From Streptomyces caelestis (GTDB lineage: Bacteria; Actinomycetota; Actinomycetes; Streptomycetales; Streptomycetaceae), in NCBI RefSeq assembly GCF_001279005.1, contig NZ_LGCN01000154.1, positions 1-64,000 on the forward strand: a stretch of 64,000 nt of DNA. Reading direction: 5' to 3'. Position numbers and translations under genes: made by a program. The notes under the pieces were generated by a model that ran no database searches, had not been told where the DNA came from, and worked only from the letters and a program-made list of their open reading frames with translations. Positions 32,824 through 41,757 of this stretch are shown one piece after another; positions within the stretch are counted from its first letter, which is position 1; every line of letters begins with the position of its first letter.

Positions 32824-32850
32824 GCACGCGCCCCGGACCGGGGCGCGTGC
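32824..32850 (+). terminator. Terminator after pabC, likely cluster edge
   Basis: Perfect 13-bp arms GCACGCGCCCCGG (32824-32836) and its complement (32838-32850) around a single A, starting three bases after the pabC stop. The next gene has its own promoter signals and an unrelated function. Confidence 0.8.
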
Positions 32851-32890
32851 ACGCCACACTGTTGACAGGTCTACATCAAAGCGAAACGCT

Positions 32891-32904
32891 TGAGAGCGCT
32901 CTCA
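32891..32904. promoter_or_regulatory. LacI-type operator upstream of the GH64 gene
   Basis: TGAGAGCGCTCTCA is a perfect 14-bp palindrome with the central CG and GAGCGCTC core known from LacI-family operators of Streptomyces carbohydrate genes (compare the CebR site TGGGAGCGCTCCCA). It lies 41 bases before the glucanase start and 24 bases after a consensus -35 TTGACA (32862-32867), so a bound repressor would block transcription. Confidence 0.75.
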
Positions 32905-32944
32905 CTTCCTTCCCCCCACCGACGAAGTCGAACGGAGGCAGAGC

Positions 32945-34150
32945 ATGCTCCGCCTATTCGGACGCCGCATCCTCACCGTGGGGACGGCCATCGCCTCGGT
33001 GATCGCCGGCTCACTGCTCACCGCGGGGACGGCCGCCCCCGCCCACGCCGCGGTCCCGGACACCATCCCCCTGAAGATCACCAACAACTCGGGCCGCGGC
33101 GAGCAGGTGTACGTCTACAACCTCGGCACCCAGCTGTCGACCGGCAGGCAGGGCTGGGCCGACGCGAGCGGCACGTTCCACCCCTGGCCCGTGGGCGGCA
33201 ACCCGCCCACCCCCGCCCCCGACGCCTCGATCGCGGGCCCGGCGGCAGGACGGTCCACGACCATCCGCGTCCCCAGGTTCTCCGGCCGCGTCTACTTCTC
33301 CTACGGCCGCAAACTCGTGTTCAAGCTGACCACCGGCGGTTTGGTGCAGCCCGCCGTGCAGAACCCGACGGACCCCAACCGCGACATCCTCTTCAACTGG
33401 TCCGAGTACACGCTCAACGATTCGGGCCTGTGGCTCAACAGCACCCAGGTCGACATGTTCTCCGCGCCCTACTCGGTGGGGGTGCGGCGCGCCGACGGCA
33501 GCACGGCGAGCACCGGAAAGCTCAGGCCCGGCGGCTACCACGCGGTCCTCGACACGCTCAGGGGGCGGCCTGGAGGCTGGGCCGGACTGATCCAGACCCG
33601 CTCCGACGGCACCGTGCTGCGCGCCCTGTCCCCCCTGTACGGACTGGAGACGGGCGCCCTGCCGGCGTCGGTCATGGACGACTACGTCGACCGGGTCTGG
33701 CGGAAGTACACCGGCTCCACCCTGACCGTCACCCCCTTCGCCGACCGGCCGGGCGTCGCGTACCACGGCCGGGTCTCGGGTGACGTCATGCACTTCACCG
33801 ACAGCGCGGGAGCCGTCGTCACCAGCTTCCGGAAGCCGGACGCCTCCTCCGTCTTCGGCTGTCACAGGAGGCTCGACGCCCCCAACGACCAGGTGCGCGG
33901 CCCGATCTCCCGCACCCTGTGCGCCGGATTCAACCGCTCCACGCTCCTGACCAACCCCAGCCAGCCCGACTCCGGCTCCGGCGGCTTCTACCAGGACCCC
34001 GTCACCAACCACTACGCCCGCGCCGTCCACGCGCAGATGGCCGACGGCAAGGCGTACGCCTTCGCCTTCGACGACGTGGGCCACCACGAGTCGCTCGTCC
34101 ACGCCGGCGACCCGAGCGAGGCCTCCCTCAGCCTCGACCCCTTCAGCTGA
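32945..34150 (+). CDS. Secreted glycoside hydrolase family 64 beta-1,3-glucanase
   Basis: 401 residues. A signal peptide (RR in the n-region, hydrophobic core around residues 10-30, cleavage after APAHA) is followed directly by a single GH64 domain (IPLKITNNSGRGEQVYVYNLG; GLWLNSTQVDMFSAPYSVGV; CAGFNRSTLL; FAFDDVGHHES). GH64 enzymes hydrolyse beta-1,3-glucan to laminaripentaose and have a thaumatin-like fold. There is no carbohydrate-binding module. A promoter-like TTGACA and a LacI-type palindrome lie upstream, implying induction by glucan breakdown products. A secreted fungal-wall hydrolase next to an antifungal polyene cluster is suggestive, but shared regulation is not shown. Confidence 0.9.
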   Translation: MLRLFGRRILTVGTAIASVIAGSLLTAGTAAPAHAAVPDTIPLKITNNSGRGEQVYVYNLGTQLSTGRQGWADASGTFHPWPVGGNPPTPAPDASIAGPAAGRSTTIRVPRFSGRVYFSYGRKLVFKLTTGGLVQPAVQNPTDPNRDILFNWSEYTLNDSGLWLNSTQVDMFSAPYSVGVRRADGSTASTGKLRPGGYHAVLDTLRGRPGGWAGLIQTRSDGTVLRALSPLYGLETGALPASVMDDYVDRVWRKYTGSTLTVTPFADRPGVAYHGRVSGDVMHFTDSAGAVVTSFRKPDASSVFGCHRRLDAPNDQVRGPISRTLCAGFNRSTLLTNPSQPDSGSGGFYQDPVTNHYARAVHAQMADGKAYAFAFDDVGHHESLVHAGDPSEASLSLDPFS

Positions 34151-34155
34151 CCGGG

Positions 34156-34192
34156 CCGGTGGCGGCGCGCGGACCGGACGCGCCGCCACCGG
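34156..34192. terminator. Bidirectional terminator between convergent genes
   Basis: Perfect 14-bp arms CCGGTGGCGGCGCG (34156-34169) and its complement (34179-34192), 9-base loop, between the GH64 stop and the stop of the opposing phosphatase gene. Confidence 0.75.
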
Positions 34193-34210
34193 ACCACCGG
34201 GGGACGACGG

Positions 34211-36850
34211 TCAGCGCGGCGGCACCGGCCGCACGGCCAGGACGGCGATGTCGTCGTCGCTGTCGGCCCCCAGACCGATCAGCAACTCGTCGCAGAACAC
34301 GTCGAGGGGCTCCCGGGCCAGCGCGCCGGCATGCCGGCGCAGCCGCTCCAAGGCGTCGTCCAGATGCTCTCCCCGGCGCTCGATCAGCCCGTCGGTGTAC
34401 AGCAGCACCGTCGAGTGCGCCGGGACCGCGTCCCGGGCCCGCGGACGGACCGTCCGGGGCTCCACCCCGAGCAGCAGCCCCGAGCCGTCCTCCAGATAAC
34501 GGGTGCGGCCGTCCGCGTCGACGAGCAGCGGCGGCGGATGCCCGGCGGAGGAGTGCACCAGCTCCCAGGGGCCGTCCTCACGGCCCTTGACCACGGCGTA
34601 GACACAGGTGGCGGTGGACTCGCGGTACAGGCTGTGGTTCGCCATGTCCAGGTGGCGCAGAACGGTCTCGGGCGGCTCCTGACGGTCCACGGCGATCCCC
34701 CGCAGCATGCTGCGCAGCTGGCTCATGGCGATGGCCGCGTCCAGGTTGTGCCCGGTGACGTCACCGATGACCAGCGCCGTGTCCCCGTCGGGCAGGACGA
34801 AGCAGTCGTACCAGTCACCGCCGACCTGCGCGGTGGCCGAGGAGGCCGCGTACCGGGCGGCCAACCGCAGATACCCGACCTCCGGCAGCCTGGGCAGCAG
34901 CGACCGCTGGAGACGTTCGGCGATGGTGCGCGTCTCCTGGTGGAGACGGAGGTTGTCCACCCCCAGGGCGAGACTGTGCACCAGGTCGTGGACCAGCGGC
35001 AGATCCTCCTGCGTGAACGGCGTGTCCCGCCCGCGGCGGGCCACCGTGAGGGCGCCGATGATCTGCCGGCGGGCCCGCAGCGGGGCGACGACCGCGCTGT
35101 CCGCGCCCATGGTCCGGAACAGCCCCAGGTAGTGGGCGTCCAGAGGGCTCGCGCCCTGGCCGGACGACGGCGGCCCGGTGAGCAGCAGCGGGCCCGCCCC
35201 GCGCAGCGCACGGGCCAGGGGACCGCGGGCGGCGTCGGACACCGGCGGAAGGCGGCCCTCGTACTCCTCGGGCCAGGTGTCACGGGAGGAGCGGTGGGTG
35301 ATGGACACCCGTTCCACCTGGTCGTTCTCCGTGAACAGGTCGACCGCGCACCAGTCCGCCAGCCGGTGGGTGAGGATCCTGCCCACCTCCTCCAGGCCCT
35401 CGGCCAGCTGCGACGCGTTGCTCAGCGCGGCCGCCGTGTCGGCCAGCAGCGACAGCCGCTCCAGCGCGGACCGGTCCGCGTCCCGGCCGGGATCCCCGGT
35501 GGCCGCCGCGGGCGCCCGTCCCGGTTCCCGCTGTGCCACGGACCGGGCACGGCCGGGCGGTCGCGTGGCGGCACCGGGAACCGCCGCCCGCGGGGCGAGC
35601 TGGGCGACGAACACGGTGCGGCCGTCGGCCGTCTCCTGCGGCTGGATGAACAGCCGTACGGGGATCAGCCGGCCGTCGCGGTGCAACGCGGGCAGCGGCA
35701 CCGAGCGGCCCAGGATCCGGGGCTGCCCGCTGAGCAGCAGGGACGTGAACGCCGCGGCGTGCCGTTTGCGGAGGTGTTGGGGGACGAGCGTGGTGAGCGG
35801 CCGCCCGACGAGCTCCTCCGGGCGCCAGCCGAGCAGGTCCGCGGCCGGCCCGTTCGCCGCGATGATCCGGTTCCGCTCGTCGGCGGCGATCGTCGGAGCC
35901 CTGCTCGCCCGCACCTGCCCGGCGTCCCACGTCACCAGCTCCGAGGGACTGGCGCCCGGCTCCCCGGGCACCACCGTCCACGCCGTGGGGGACGCCCCGG
36001 CCAGCTGCCCGACGACCTGGTCGAACAGCCACTGGTGGAAGAGGCGCTGCCGCGGCAGCGCCGGAAGCGTCAGCAGACGCCCCGCACGGGCCTCCTCCTC
36101 GGCCAGGTCCAGCACCGCGCGCAGGATCTGCACCGACGGCTCGGCGTCCGGCGGCACCGACAGGGGCAGCGAACGGATCGCCTGCCCGGAGGGCTCCCGC
36201 CGCAGCGCCGCCGCCACGGACGCGGTGATCAGCCGGCTCGTGTCCAGCGCGACGGCCAGGTCCTCCGGGGGGACACCGGGATCGTGGCCGGCGCCGCCGG
36301 CCAGGGTCACCTCGCGCAACAGGGTGTGCCGGTGCTGCTGAGCCGCCGCGTAGAGCGCCGCCGGCACGTCGAGCAGTGTCACCGTCGCCCCCGGGCCACA
36401 GGACGCCGCGGCGGGTTCCCAGCCGTCCGGGGAGCGGGGCGGTCCCTCGGGCCGCAGCTCGAACCACACCGTCTTGCCCCCGTCACCGGTCTCGACGCCC
36501 CGCCGGGACGACAGTCCGGCGACCAGCGGCAGACCCAGTCCCGTGCCGGCGTAGGGCGGGCATCCGTGCGGCACGAGCCCGCGGTCCGGCCGGCGGTCGC
36601 CGACCCGCACCCGGACCGTGCCGTCCTCGACGCGGACCGCCACCTCCGCCTCGGTGCGGGCGTGCAGGACGACGTTGGTCACCAGCTCACTGACCAGCAG
36701 TTGGGCCGTGTCCACCAGGTCCGGCGCGGCACCGCCGAGGGCGGCCCGCACGAACCGCCGGGCCTTTGCCACGCTCTCCGGCGCCGGAGGGAACCGGCGC
36801 GACGGTGCCCCGCGGGCCTTGAGGTCGCCCATGACCTCAGTCTGCCCCAC
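34211..36850 (-). CDS. Multidomain PP2C/SpoIIE phosphatase with ATPase, PAS and GAF domains
   Basis: 879 residues. Order: a serine-kinase-type HATPase (about 20-140; LLVSELVTNVVLHA N-box and GTGLGLPLVAGLS), an unassigned middle region (145-300), a PAS domain (305-420; IAANGPAADLLGWRPEELVGR), a GAF domain (about 465-640), and a SpoIIE-type phosphatase (about 650-875; GGDWYD and GDVTGH metal ligands). Such proteins act in partner-switching networks, both phosphorylating and dephosphorylating anti-sigma-factor antagonists; Streptomyces carries dozens. No sigma factor or antagonist gene is next to it, so its target is unknown. Start GTG 36850 or ATG 36832; neither has a clearly better ribosome site. 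Confidence 0.88.
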   Translation of the reverse strand: MGQTEVMGDLKARGAPSRRFPPAPESVAKARRFVRAALGGAAPDLVDTAQLLVSELVTNVVLHARTEAEVAVRVEDGTVRVRVGDRRPDRGLVPHGCPPYAGTGLGLPLVAGLSSRRGVETGDGGKTVWFELRPEGPPRSPDGWEPAAASCGPGATVTLLDVPAALYAAAQQHRHTLLREVTLAGGAGHDPGVPPEDLAVALDTSRLITASVAAALRREPSGQAIRSLPLSVPPDAEPSVQILRAVLDLAEEEARAGRLLTLPALPRQRLFHQWLFDQVVGQLAGASPTAWTVVPGEPGASPSELVTWDAGQVRASRAPTIAADERNRIIAANGPAADLLGWRPEELVGRPLTTLVPQHLRKRHAAAFTSLLLSGQPRILGRSVPLPALHRDGRLIPVRLFIQPQETADGRTVFVAQLAPRAAVPGAATRPPGRARSVAQREPGRAPAAATGDPGRDADRSALERLSLLADTAAALSNASQLAEGLEEVGRILTHRLADWCAVDLFTENDQVERVSITHRSSRDTWPEEYEGRLPPVSDAARGPLARALRGAGPLLLTGPPSSGQGASPLDAHYLGLFRTMGADSAVVAPLRARRQIIGALTVARRGRDTPFTQEDLPLVHDLVHSLALGVDNLRLHQETRTIAERLQRSLLPRLPEVGYLRLAARYAASSATAQVGGDWYDCFVLPDGDTALVIGDVTGHNLDAAIAMSQLRSMLRGIAVDRQEPPETVLRHLDMANHSLYRESTATCVYAVVKGREDGPWELVHSSAGHPPPLLVDADGRTRYLEDGSGLLLGVEPRTVRPRARDAVPAHSTVLLYTDGLIERRGEHLDDALERLRRHAGALAREPLDVFCDELLIGLGADSDDDIAVLAVRPVPPR

Positions 36851-36953
36851 CGGCCCCGGACGTTCCCGGCCGACACGGCGAAACCCCGCCGGCCCTCCTC
36901 CCGGGCGGATCCCGGGTGATCACCGTGACCGGCGGGCCCCATAGGGTGCCTCC

Positions 36954-38051
36954 ATGTCTGCCACGTTGAACGCGGGGAGAACCCGCGCCGCGCTGCGTAC
37001 GTCGGCGCGTGTCTCCGGTGAGCTGCTGCTGGTCCTGGTGGCGGCCGCGGTGGTGCTGTGGATGCTGGGCCGGATGTGGTCGGTGGTCTGGCCGTTGATC
37101 ATCGGTCTCCTCCTCACCACGCTCACCTGGCCCCCGACCCGTTTCCTGCGCCGGCGCGGGCTGGCCCCCGCGCTCGCCGCGTCCCTGGTGACCGTGGTGT
37201 TCCTGCTGGTGGCCGCGGGCACCGTGGCGCTGATCGCGGTACCTGTGGCGTCGGAGTCCGGCAAGCTGGCCGACGGCGTCGTCGAGGGCGTCCAGAGGCT
37301 GCGCGAATGGGCCGCCGGACCGCCGCTGAACATCGACGACGCCCAGATCGCCGGTGCCTTCGACACCGCGACCGGTCGCATCCAGGACAGCGCCGGCGCC
37401 ATCGCCACCACCGCCGTCACCGGCGTGAGCACCGTCTTCAGCGGCGTGGTCACGGCCGTGCTGGCGCTCTTCCTGATGTTCTTCTTCCTCAAGGACGGCC
37501 CGCGCTTCCTGCCGTGGCTCGGCCGGCAGCTCCCCGGCCGGCTGGCCACCGACGTCCCGGCCGTGGCCGCGCGGTGCTGGGACGTCCTCGGCTCCTTCGT
37601 ACGGTCACAGGCGCTCGTCGGCCTGCTCGACGCCGTGTTCATCGGACTGGGGCTGTGGCTCCTGGACGTCCCCCTGGTGCTGCCGCTGGCGGTGCTGACC
37701 TTCGTGTCCGCGTTCGTGCCCATCGTGGGCGCCCTGTTCGCCGGCTTCGTCGCGGTGCTGATCGCGCTGGTGTCCAACGGCCTGACGGACGCGCTGCTCG
37801 TGCTGGCCGTCATCGTCGTGGTGCAGCAGCTCGAGGGCAACGTGTTCCAGCCCATGATCCAGAGCCGTGGCCTCGGACTGCACGCGGCGGTCGTCCTGCT
37901 GGCGGTGACGCTCGGCGGCGGTCTCTCCGGCATCGTCGGCAGCCTGCTCGCCGTACCGGTGGCCGCACTGATCGCGGTCGTCTGGAACTACCTGCGCGAG
38001 CAGCTCTCCGACCCGCCGCTCGAACCACGGGCCGACGGCCCGTCCGCCTGA
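36954..38051 (+). CDS. AI-2E family (PF01594) membrane protein
   Basis: 365 residues with a typical AI-2E-family layout: an N-terminal pair of membrane helices (LLLVLVAAAVVLWML, VVWPLIIGLLLTTLTWPP), a polar middle segment, and six further hydrophobic stretches, including LLDAVFIGLGLWLLDVPLVLPLAVL and the conserved VVQQLEGNVFQPMIQSR block. Family members are permease-like; only a few have known substrates (TqsA, sodium/proton antiporters), so no substrate is assigned. It is divergent from the phosphatase gene with a 103-base gap and followed 38 bases later by the aminotransferase. Confidence 0.88.
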   Translation: MSATLNAGRTRAALRTSARVSGELLLVLVAAAVVLWMLGRMWSVVWPLIIGLLLTTLTWPPTRFLRRRGLAPALAASLVTVVFLLVAAGTVALIAVPVASESGKLADGVVEGVQRLREWAAGPPLNIDDAQIAGAFDTATGRIQDSAGAIATTAVTGVSTVFSGVVTAVLALFLMFFFLKDGPRFLPWLGRQLPGRLATDVPAVAARCWDVLGSFVRSQALVGLLDAVFIGLGLWLLDVPLVLPLAVLTFVSAFVPIVGALFAGFVAVLIALVSNGLTDALLVLAVIVVVQQLEGNVFQPMIQSRGLGLHAAVVLLAVTLGGGLSGIVGSLLAVPVAALIAVVWNYLREQLSDPPLEPRADGPSA

Positions 38052-38089
38052 CCGGCACACCCGCACACCGCATCGACAGGAGGCCTTCC

Positions 38090-39313
38090 ATGACGTACGA
38101 CCTCGCCGCCCTGCGCGCCCGGATTCCCGCGCTGGCCGCCGGCACCGCCCACTTCGACGGCCCCGGCGGCACCCAGACGCCGCTGCCCGTCATCGAGGCG
38201 ATCACCGCCGCGCTCTCCCGGCCGCTCTCGATCCGCGGCGACGGCCTGCCCGGCGAGCGCAACGCCGAGACCGTCGTCGTCGAGACCCGGCGCGCCATGG
38301 CCGACCTGCTGGGCGCCGACCCGGCGGGCGTCGTCTTCGGCCGCAGCGCCACCCAGCTCACCTACGACTTCTCCCGCACCCTCGCCGCGACCTGGTCGCC
38401 GGGCGACGAGGTGGTCGTCACCCGGCTGGACCACGACGCCAACATCCGCCCCTGGGTACAGGCGGCCGAGCGGACCGGCTGCACCGTCCGCCGGGCGGAC
38501 TTCGACCCGGCCACCGGCGAACTGACCGCCGACGACATCCGTGACCGGCTCACCGGGCGCACCCGGCTGGTCGCGGTCACCGCGGCCTCCAACCTGATCG
38601 GCACGATGCCCCCGATCGCCGAGATCGCACGGGTCACGCACGAGGCGGGCGCCCTGCTGTACGTCGACGGCGTGCACTACGCCGCGCACGCCCCGGTCGA
38701 CGTCGAGGCGCTCGGCGCGGACTTCTTCGTCTGCTCCCCGTACAAGTTCCTCGGCCCCCACCACGGCGTCCTGGCCGCCCGCCCCGAGCTGTTGGAGACA
38801 CTGCGCCCGGACAAACTGCTGCCCTCCACGGACGCGGTGCCCGAGCGCTTCGAGCTCGGCACGCTGCCCTACGAGTTCCTCGCGGGCACCCGTGCGGCGG
38901 TCGACTTCCTGGCCGGGCTGGCCGCCGAGCCGGGCGGCAGCCGCCGGGAGCGGCTCGCCGCGGCGTTCGAGGGGATCGAGGAACACGAGGGCGTCCTGCG
39001 CGACCGGCTGGAGAAAGGGCTGGCGGACCTGGAACAGGTCACCGTCCACTCCCGGGCGGCCCGGCGCACCCCGACCCTGCTGCTCACCCTCGACGGCCAC
39101 CGCACCGAGGACGCCTACCGCTTCCTCGCCGAACGCGGCGTCCACGCGCCCTCCGGAAGCTTCTACGCGCTGGAGGCGTCCCGCCGCCTCGGCCTCGGCG
39201 ACACCGGCGGCCTGCGCATCGGGCTGGCCCCGTACACCAGCGCCGAGGACGTCGACCGGCTGCTGTCGGGCCTGTCCGCCTTCCTGGGGCGGAGGGCGGA
39301 CGCGCGTGGGTGA
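38090..39313 (+). CDS. Class V aminotransferase, cysteine desulfurase-like
   Basis: 407 residues of PLP fold type I. The PLP lysine is in FFVCSPYKFLGPHHG; VTAASNLIGTMPPI and YVDGVHYAAH are the usual cofactor-contact blocks. Overall closest to the cysteine desulfurase-like family (VC1184 type). The catalytic cysteine loop of true desulfurases near the C-terminus is absent: the only cysteines are in TGCTV and FVCSPYK, so sulfur transfer is unlikely and the reaction is unknown. AGGAGG lies six bases before ATG 38090. The DUF1990 gene overlaps its end by eight bases, indicating co-translation. Confidence 0.88.
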   Translation: MTYDLAALRARIPALAAGTAHFDGPGGTQTPLPVIEAITAALSRPLSIRGDGLPGERNAETVVVETRRAMADLLGADPAGVVFGRSATQLTYDFSRTLAATWSPGDEVVVTRLDHDANIRPWVQAAERTGCTVRRADFDPATGELTADDIRDRLTGRTRLVAVTAASNLIGTMPPIAEIARVTHEAGALLYVDGVHYAAHAPVDVEALGADFFVCSPYKFLGPHHGVLAARPELLETLRPDKLLPSTDAVPERFELGTLPYEFLAGTRAAVDFLAGLAAEPGGSRRERLAAAFEGIEEHEGVLRDRLEKGLADLEQVTVHSRAARRTPTLLLTLDGHRTEDAYRFLAERGVHAPSGSFYALEASRRLGLGDTGGLRIGLAPYTSAEDVDRLLSGLSAFLGRRADARG

Positions 39314-39899
39314 GGACGGCGGTCTCACCTACGGCCCCCGCGGCGTCACCGCCCCGCAGGCCCCGGTCCGGCCCGCCTCCCCGCCCGGCTTCCGCCGGTT
39401 CGAGGCGACCGTGACGATCGGACGGGGCGAGGACGTCCGGAACGCCGCCGGGCAGGCGGTGCTGCGGTGGGAGGTCAAACGGCGCAGCGGCTTCGCCGTC
39501 GCCCCGGCCGACGGGGGCGGCGTCGGCGCGCGCGAGCGCGGGCGGTACACCGTCACGGCGGGCCTCGGCCGGTGCGTCGTCCGGGAACCGGTCGAGGTCG
39601 TCGCCGTGGTGGAGACCGGGGACCGGTGCGGTTTCGCCTACGGCACCCGCGAGGGCCACCCGGTCAGCGGGGAGGAGGCCTTCGTCGTGCACCGGGACGA
39701 CGACGGCCGGGTCCTGCCGACCCTGCGCTCCCTGACCCGGGCGGCGCCGAGGGGCCCCTGGCGCCCGCTCTTCCCCGTCCTCCCGCCGGCCCGGCTCCAC
39801 GTCCGCGGGCGCTGCCTCCGCGCCCTGCGGGACGCGGGGGTCAGGAGTACAGGGCCGCGATCTCGTCCGCGTAGGCGTCCTGCGCCGCCCGCCGCTTGA
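39306..39899 (+). CDS. DUF1990 domain protein
   Basis: 197 residues beginning at GTG 39306 inside the aminotransferase stop region. The DUF1990 pattern is clear: LTYGPRGVT near the start, PPGFRRFEATVTIGRGEDV, then FAYGTREGHPVSGEEAFVVHRDDDG. Function of the family is unknown. The conserved domain ends near residue 175; the last 20 or so residues (Arg/Pro-rich) overlap the 3' end of the opposite-strand acyl-CoA synthetase by 59 bases. The normal stop may have been lost by a small change, adding a meaningless tail. Confidence 0.8.
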   Translation: MGEDGGLTYGPRGVTAPQAPVRPASPPGFRRFEATVTIGRGEDVRNAAGQAVLRWEVKRRSGFAVAPADGGGVGARERGRYTVTAGLGRCVVREPVEVVAVVETGDRCGFAYGTREGHPVSGEEAFVVHRDDDGRVLPTLRSLTRAAPRGPWRPLFPVLPPARLHVRGRCLRALRDAGVRSTGPRSRPRRRPAPPAA

Positions 39900-41757
39900 C
39901 CTTGAGGGACGGTGTCAGGAGTCCGTTCTCCTCGGTGAACTCGCCCTCGATCAGGGTGAAGGCGCGGACGGACTCCGCGCGGGAGACGGCCTCGTTGGCG
40001 TAGTCGACGGCCCGTTGCACGTCGGCGCGCATCCGCGGGTCGCGCACGACCTCGGACATCGGGGTGTCGGCGGGCATCCCGCGCACCGCCAGCCAGTGGG
40101 CGACCGTCTCGGGATCGAGGGTGATCAGCGCGGCCACGAAGGGGCGGTTGTCGCCGACGACGAGGCACTGGCCGACGGGCGGGCGGCTGCGCAGCCGGTC
40201 CTCCAGGACGGCCGGGGAGACGTTCTTGCCGCCGGAGGTGACGATGATGTCCTTCTTGCGGCCGGTGATGGTCAGATAGCCGTCCTCGTCCAGGGAGCCG
40301 AGGTCGCCGGTGGTGAACCAGCCGTCGTCGAGCACCTCGTCGGTGGCGGCCGGGTCGTTCCAGTAGGAGCCGAAGACGATGCCGCCCCTGACGCGCACCT
40401 CGCCGTCGTCGGCGATCCGGACCGCGGTGCCGGGGACCGGCAGCCCGACCGTGCCGGGGCGGGGGCCGAGCGGCGGGACGAGGGTGGCGGCGGCGGTGGT
40501 CTCGGTCAGGCCGTAGCCCTCGTAGACCATGATCCCGGCCGCGTAGAAGAAGAGGCTGAGGTCGCGCTCCAGCGGGGAGCCGCCGCTGATGGCGTAGCGC
40601 GTCCGGCCGCCGAGCTCCTTGCGGACCCGGCGGTAGACCAGCAGGTCGTACAGGGCCCAGGCGGCGTACAGGCCGGGGCCGGGGCCCTTGCCGCGGCCCA
40701 GGAACCTGTCGAGGTGGGCCTCGCCGAAGCGGACGGCGACGCGGTGGGCGCGTTCGAAGGAGGCGCCCCGGCCGATCCTCTCGGCGGTGGCCCGGCCGGT
40801 GTCGTGGATCTTCTCGAAGAGGTAGGGGACGCCGACCAGGAACGTCGGGCGGAACGCCTTGAGCGCGGGCCGGAGTTCGTCGGGCCTGAGGCTCGGGAAG
40901 TGGCCGATCTCGATGCGGGCGAGCAGGCAGGCGAGCTGGATGGTGCGGCCGAGGATGTGGGCGAGCGGGAGGAAGAGCAGGGTCGAGGCGACCTGGTCCG
41001 TGACCTCCTTGAAGACGGGGTGCAGCAGCTCGACCGTGTTGGCGGCCTCGGCGTGGAGGTTGGCGTGGGTGAGGGCACAGCCCTTGGGGCGTCCGGTGGT
41101 GCCGGAGGTGTAGCAGACGGTCGCCACGGTGTCGGGGGTCAGGGCCGTGCGGCGCTCGGTGACCTCCTCGTCGGGGAGGTCCCGGCCGAGCGCGGTGAGC
41201 TCGGCGAGGGCGTCCGCGTCCAGTTCCCACACGCGCGGGGGTTCGGGATGGGCGGCGGTGCCGGCGGCGACGGCGGCCGTGTGCCGCGCGGTCTCCGTGA
41301 CGACGTACCGGGCGCCGGAGTCATGGACGATCCACCCCACCTGCTCCGCGGAGGAGGTGGGGTAGACCGGCACGGTCCGGCCGCCGGCCGACCAGACCGC
41401 GAAGTCCAGGACCGCCCACTCGTAGCGGTTGCGGGACATCACGGCGACCCGGTCGCCCGGTTCCAGCCCGGCGGCGATCAGCCCCTTGGCCACGGCGGTG
41501 ACCTCGGCGGCGAAGGCCTTCGCCGTCACCGGGCGCCAGGCGCCGTGCTCCGCACGCCGCAGCACCACCGCGTCGGGGGCCTCGGCCGCGTTGGCGAACG
41601 GGATGTCGGCCGTACTGCCGGTGGTCCGCCGCGGGGCCAGGGCCGCGGTACGGACCTCGCGCACGACGCCGTGTTCGTCCCTGACGGTCTCGACCCCGGC
41701 CCTGCCCGTCAGATCCGTGCGTCGTTTCGCCCGTTTCAGATCCCTGCGTACGCCCAT
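39841..41757 (-). CDS. Long-chain acyl-CoA synthetase (FadD15-like AMP-binding enzyme)
   Basis: 638 residues, normal for long-chain fatty acyl-CoA ligases. Motifs: YTSGTTGRPKGCALTHANL (P-loop, about 225), GYGLTET (about 390), TGDLGSLDEDGYLTITGRKKD (about 455-475), and the C-terminal domain with SGGKNVSP. It activates fatty acids with ATP and CoA for degradation or lipid synthesis. It starts at ATG 41757 and faces a 778-base gap. This is separate from the CoA-ligase domain of FscA. Confidence 0.92.
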   Translation of the reverse strand: MGVRRDLKRAKRRTDLTGRAGVETVRDEHGVVREVRTAALAPRRTTGSTADIPFANAAEAPDAVVLRRAEHGAWRPVTAKAFAAEVTAVAKGLIAAGLEPGDRVAVMSRNRYEWAVLDFAVWSAGGRTVPVYPTSSAEQVGWIVHDSGARYVVTETARHTAAVAAGTAAHPEPPRVWELDADALAELTALGRDLPDEEVTERRTALTPDTVATVCYTSGTTGRPKGCALTHANLHAEAANTVELLHPVFKEVTDQVASTLLFLPLAHILGRTIQLACLLARIEIGHFPSLRPDELRPALKAFRPTFLVGVPYLFEKIHDTGRATAERIGRGASFERAHRVAVRFGEAHLDRFLGRGKGPGPGLYAAWALYDLLVYRRVRKELGGRTRYAISGGSPLERDLSLFFYAAGIMVYEGYGLTETTAAATLVPPLGPRPGTVGLPVPGTAVRIADDGEVRVRGGIVFGSYWNDPAATDEVLDDGWFTTGDLGSLDEDGYLTITGRKKDIIVTSGGKNVSPAVLEDRLRSRPPVGQCLVVGDNRPFVAALITLDPETVAHWLAVRGMPADTPMSEVVRDPRMRADVQRAVDYANEAVSRAESVRAFTLIEGEFTEENGLLTPSLKVKRRAAQDAYADEIAALYS

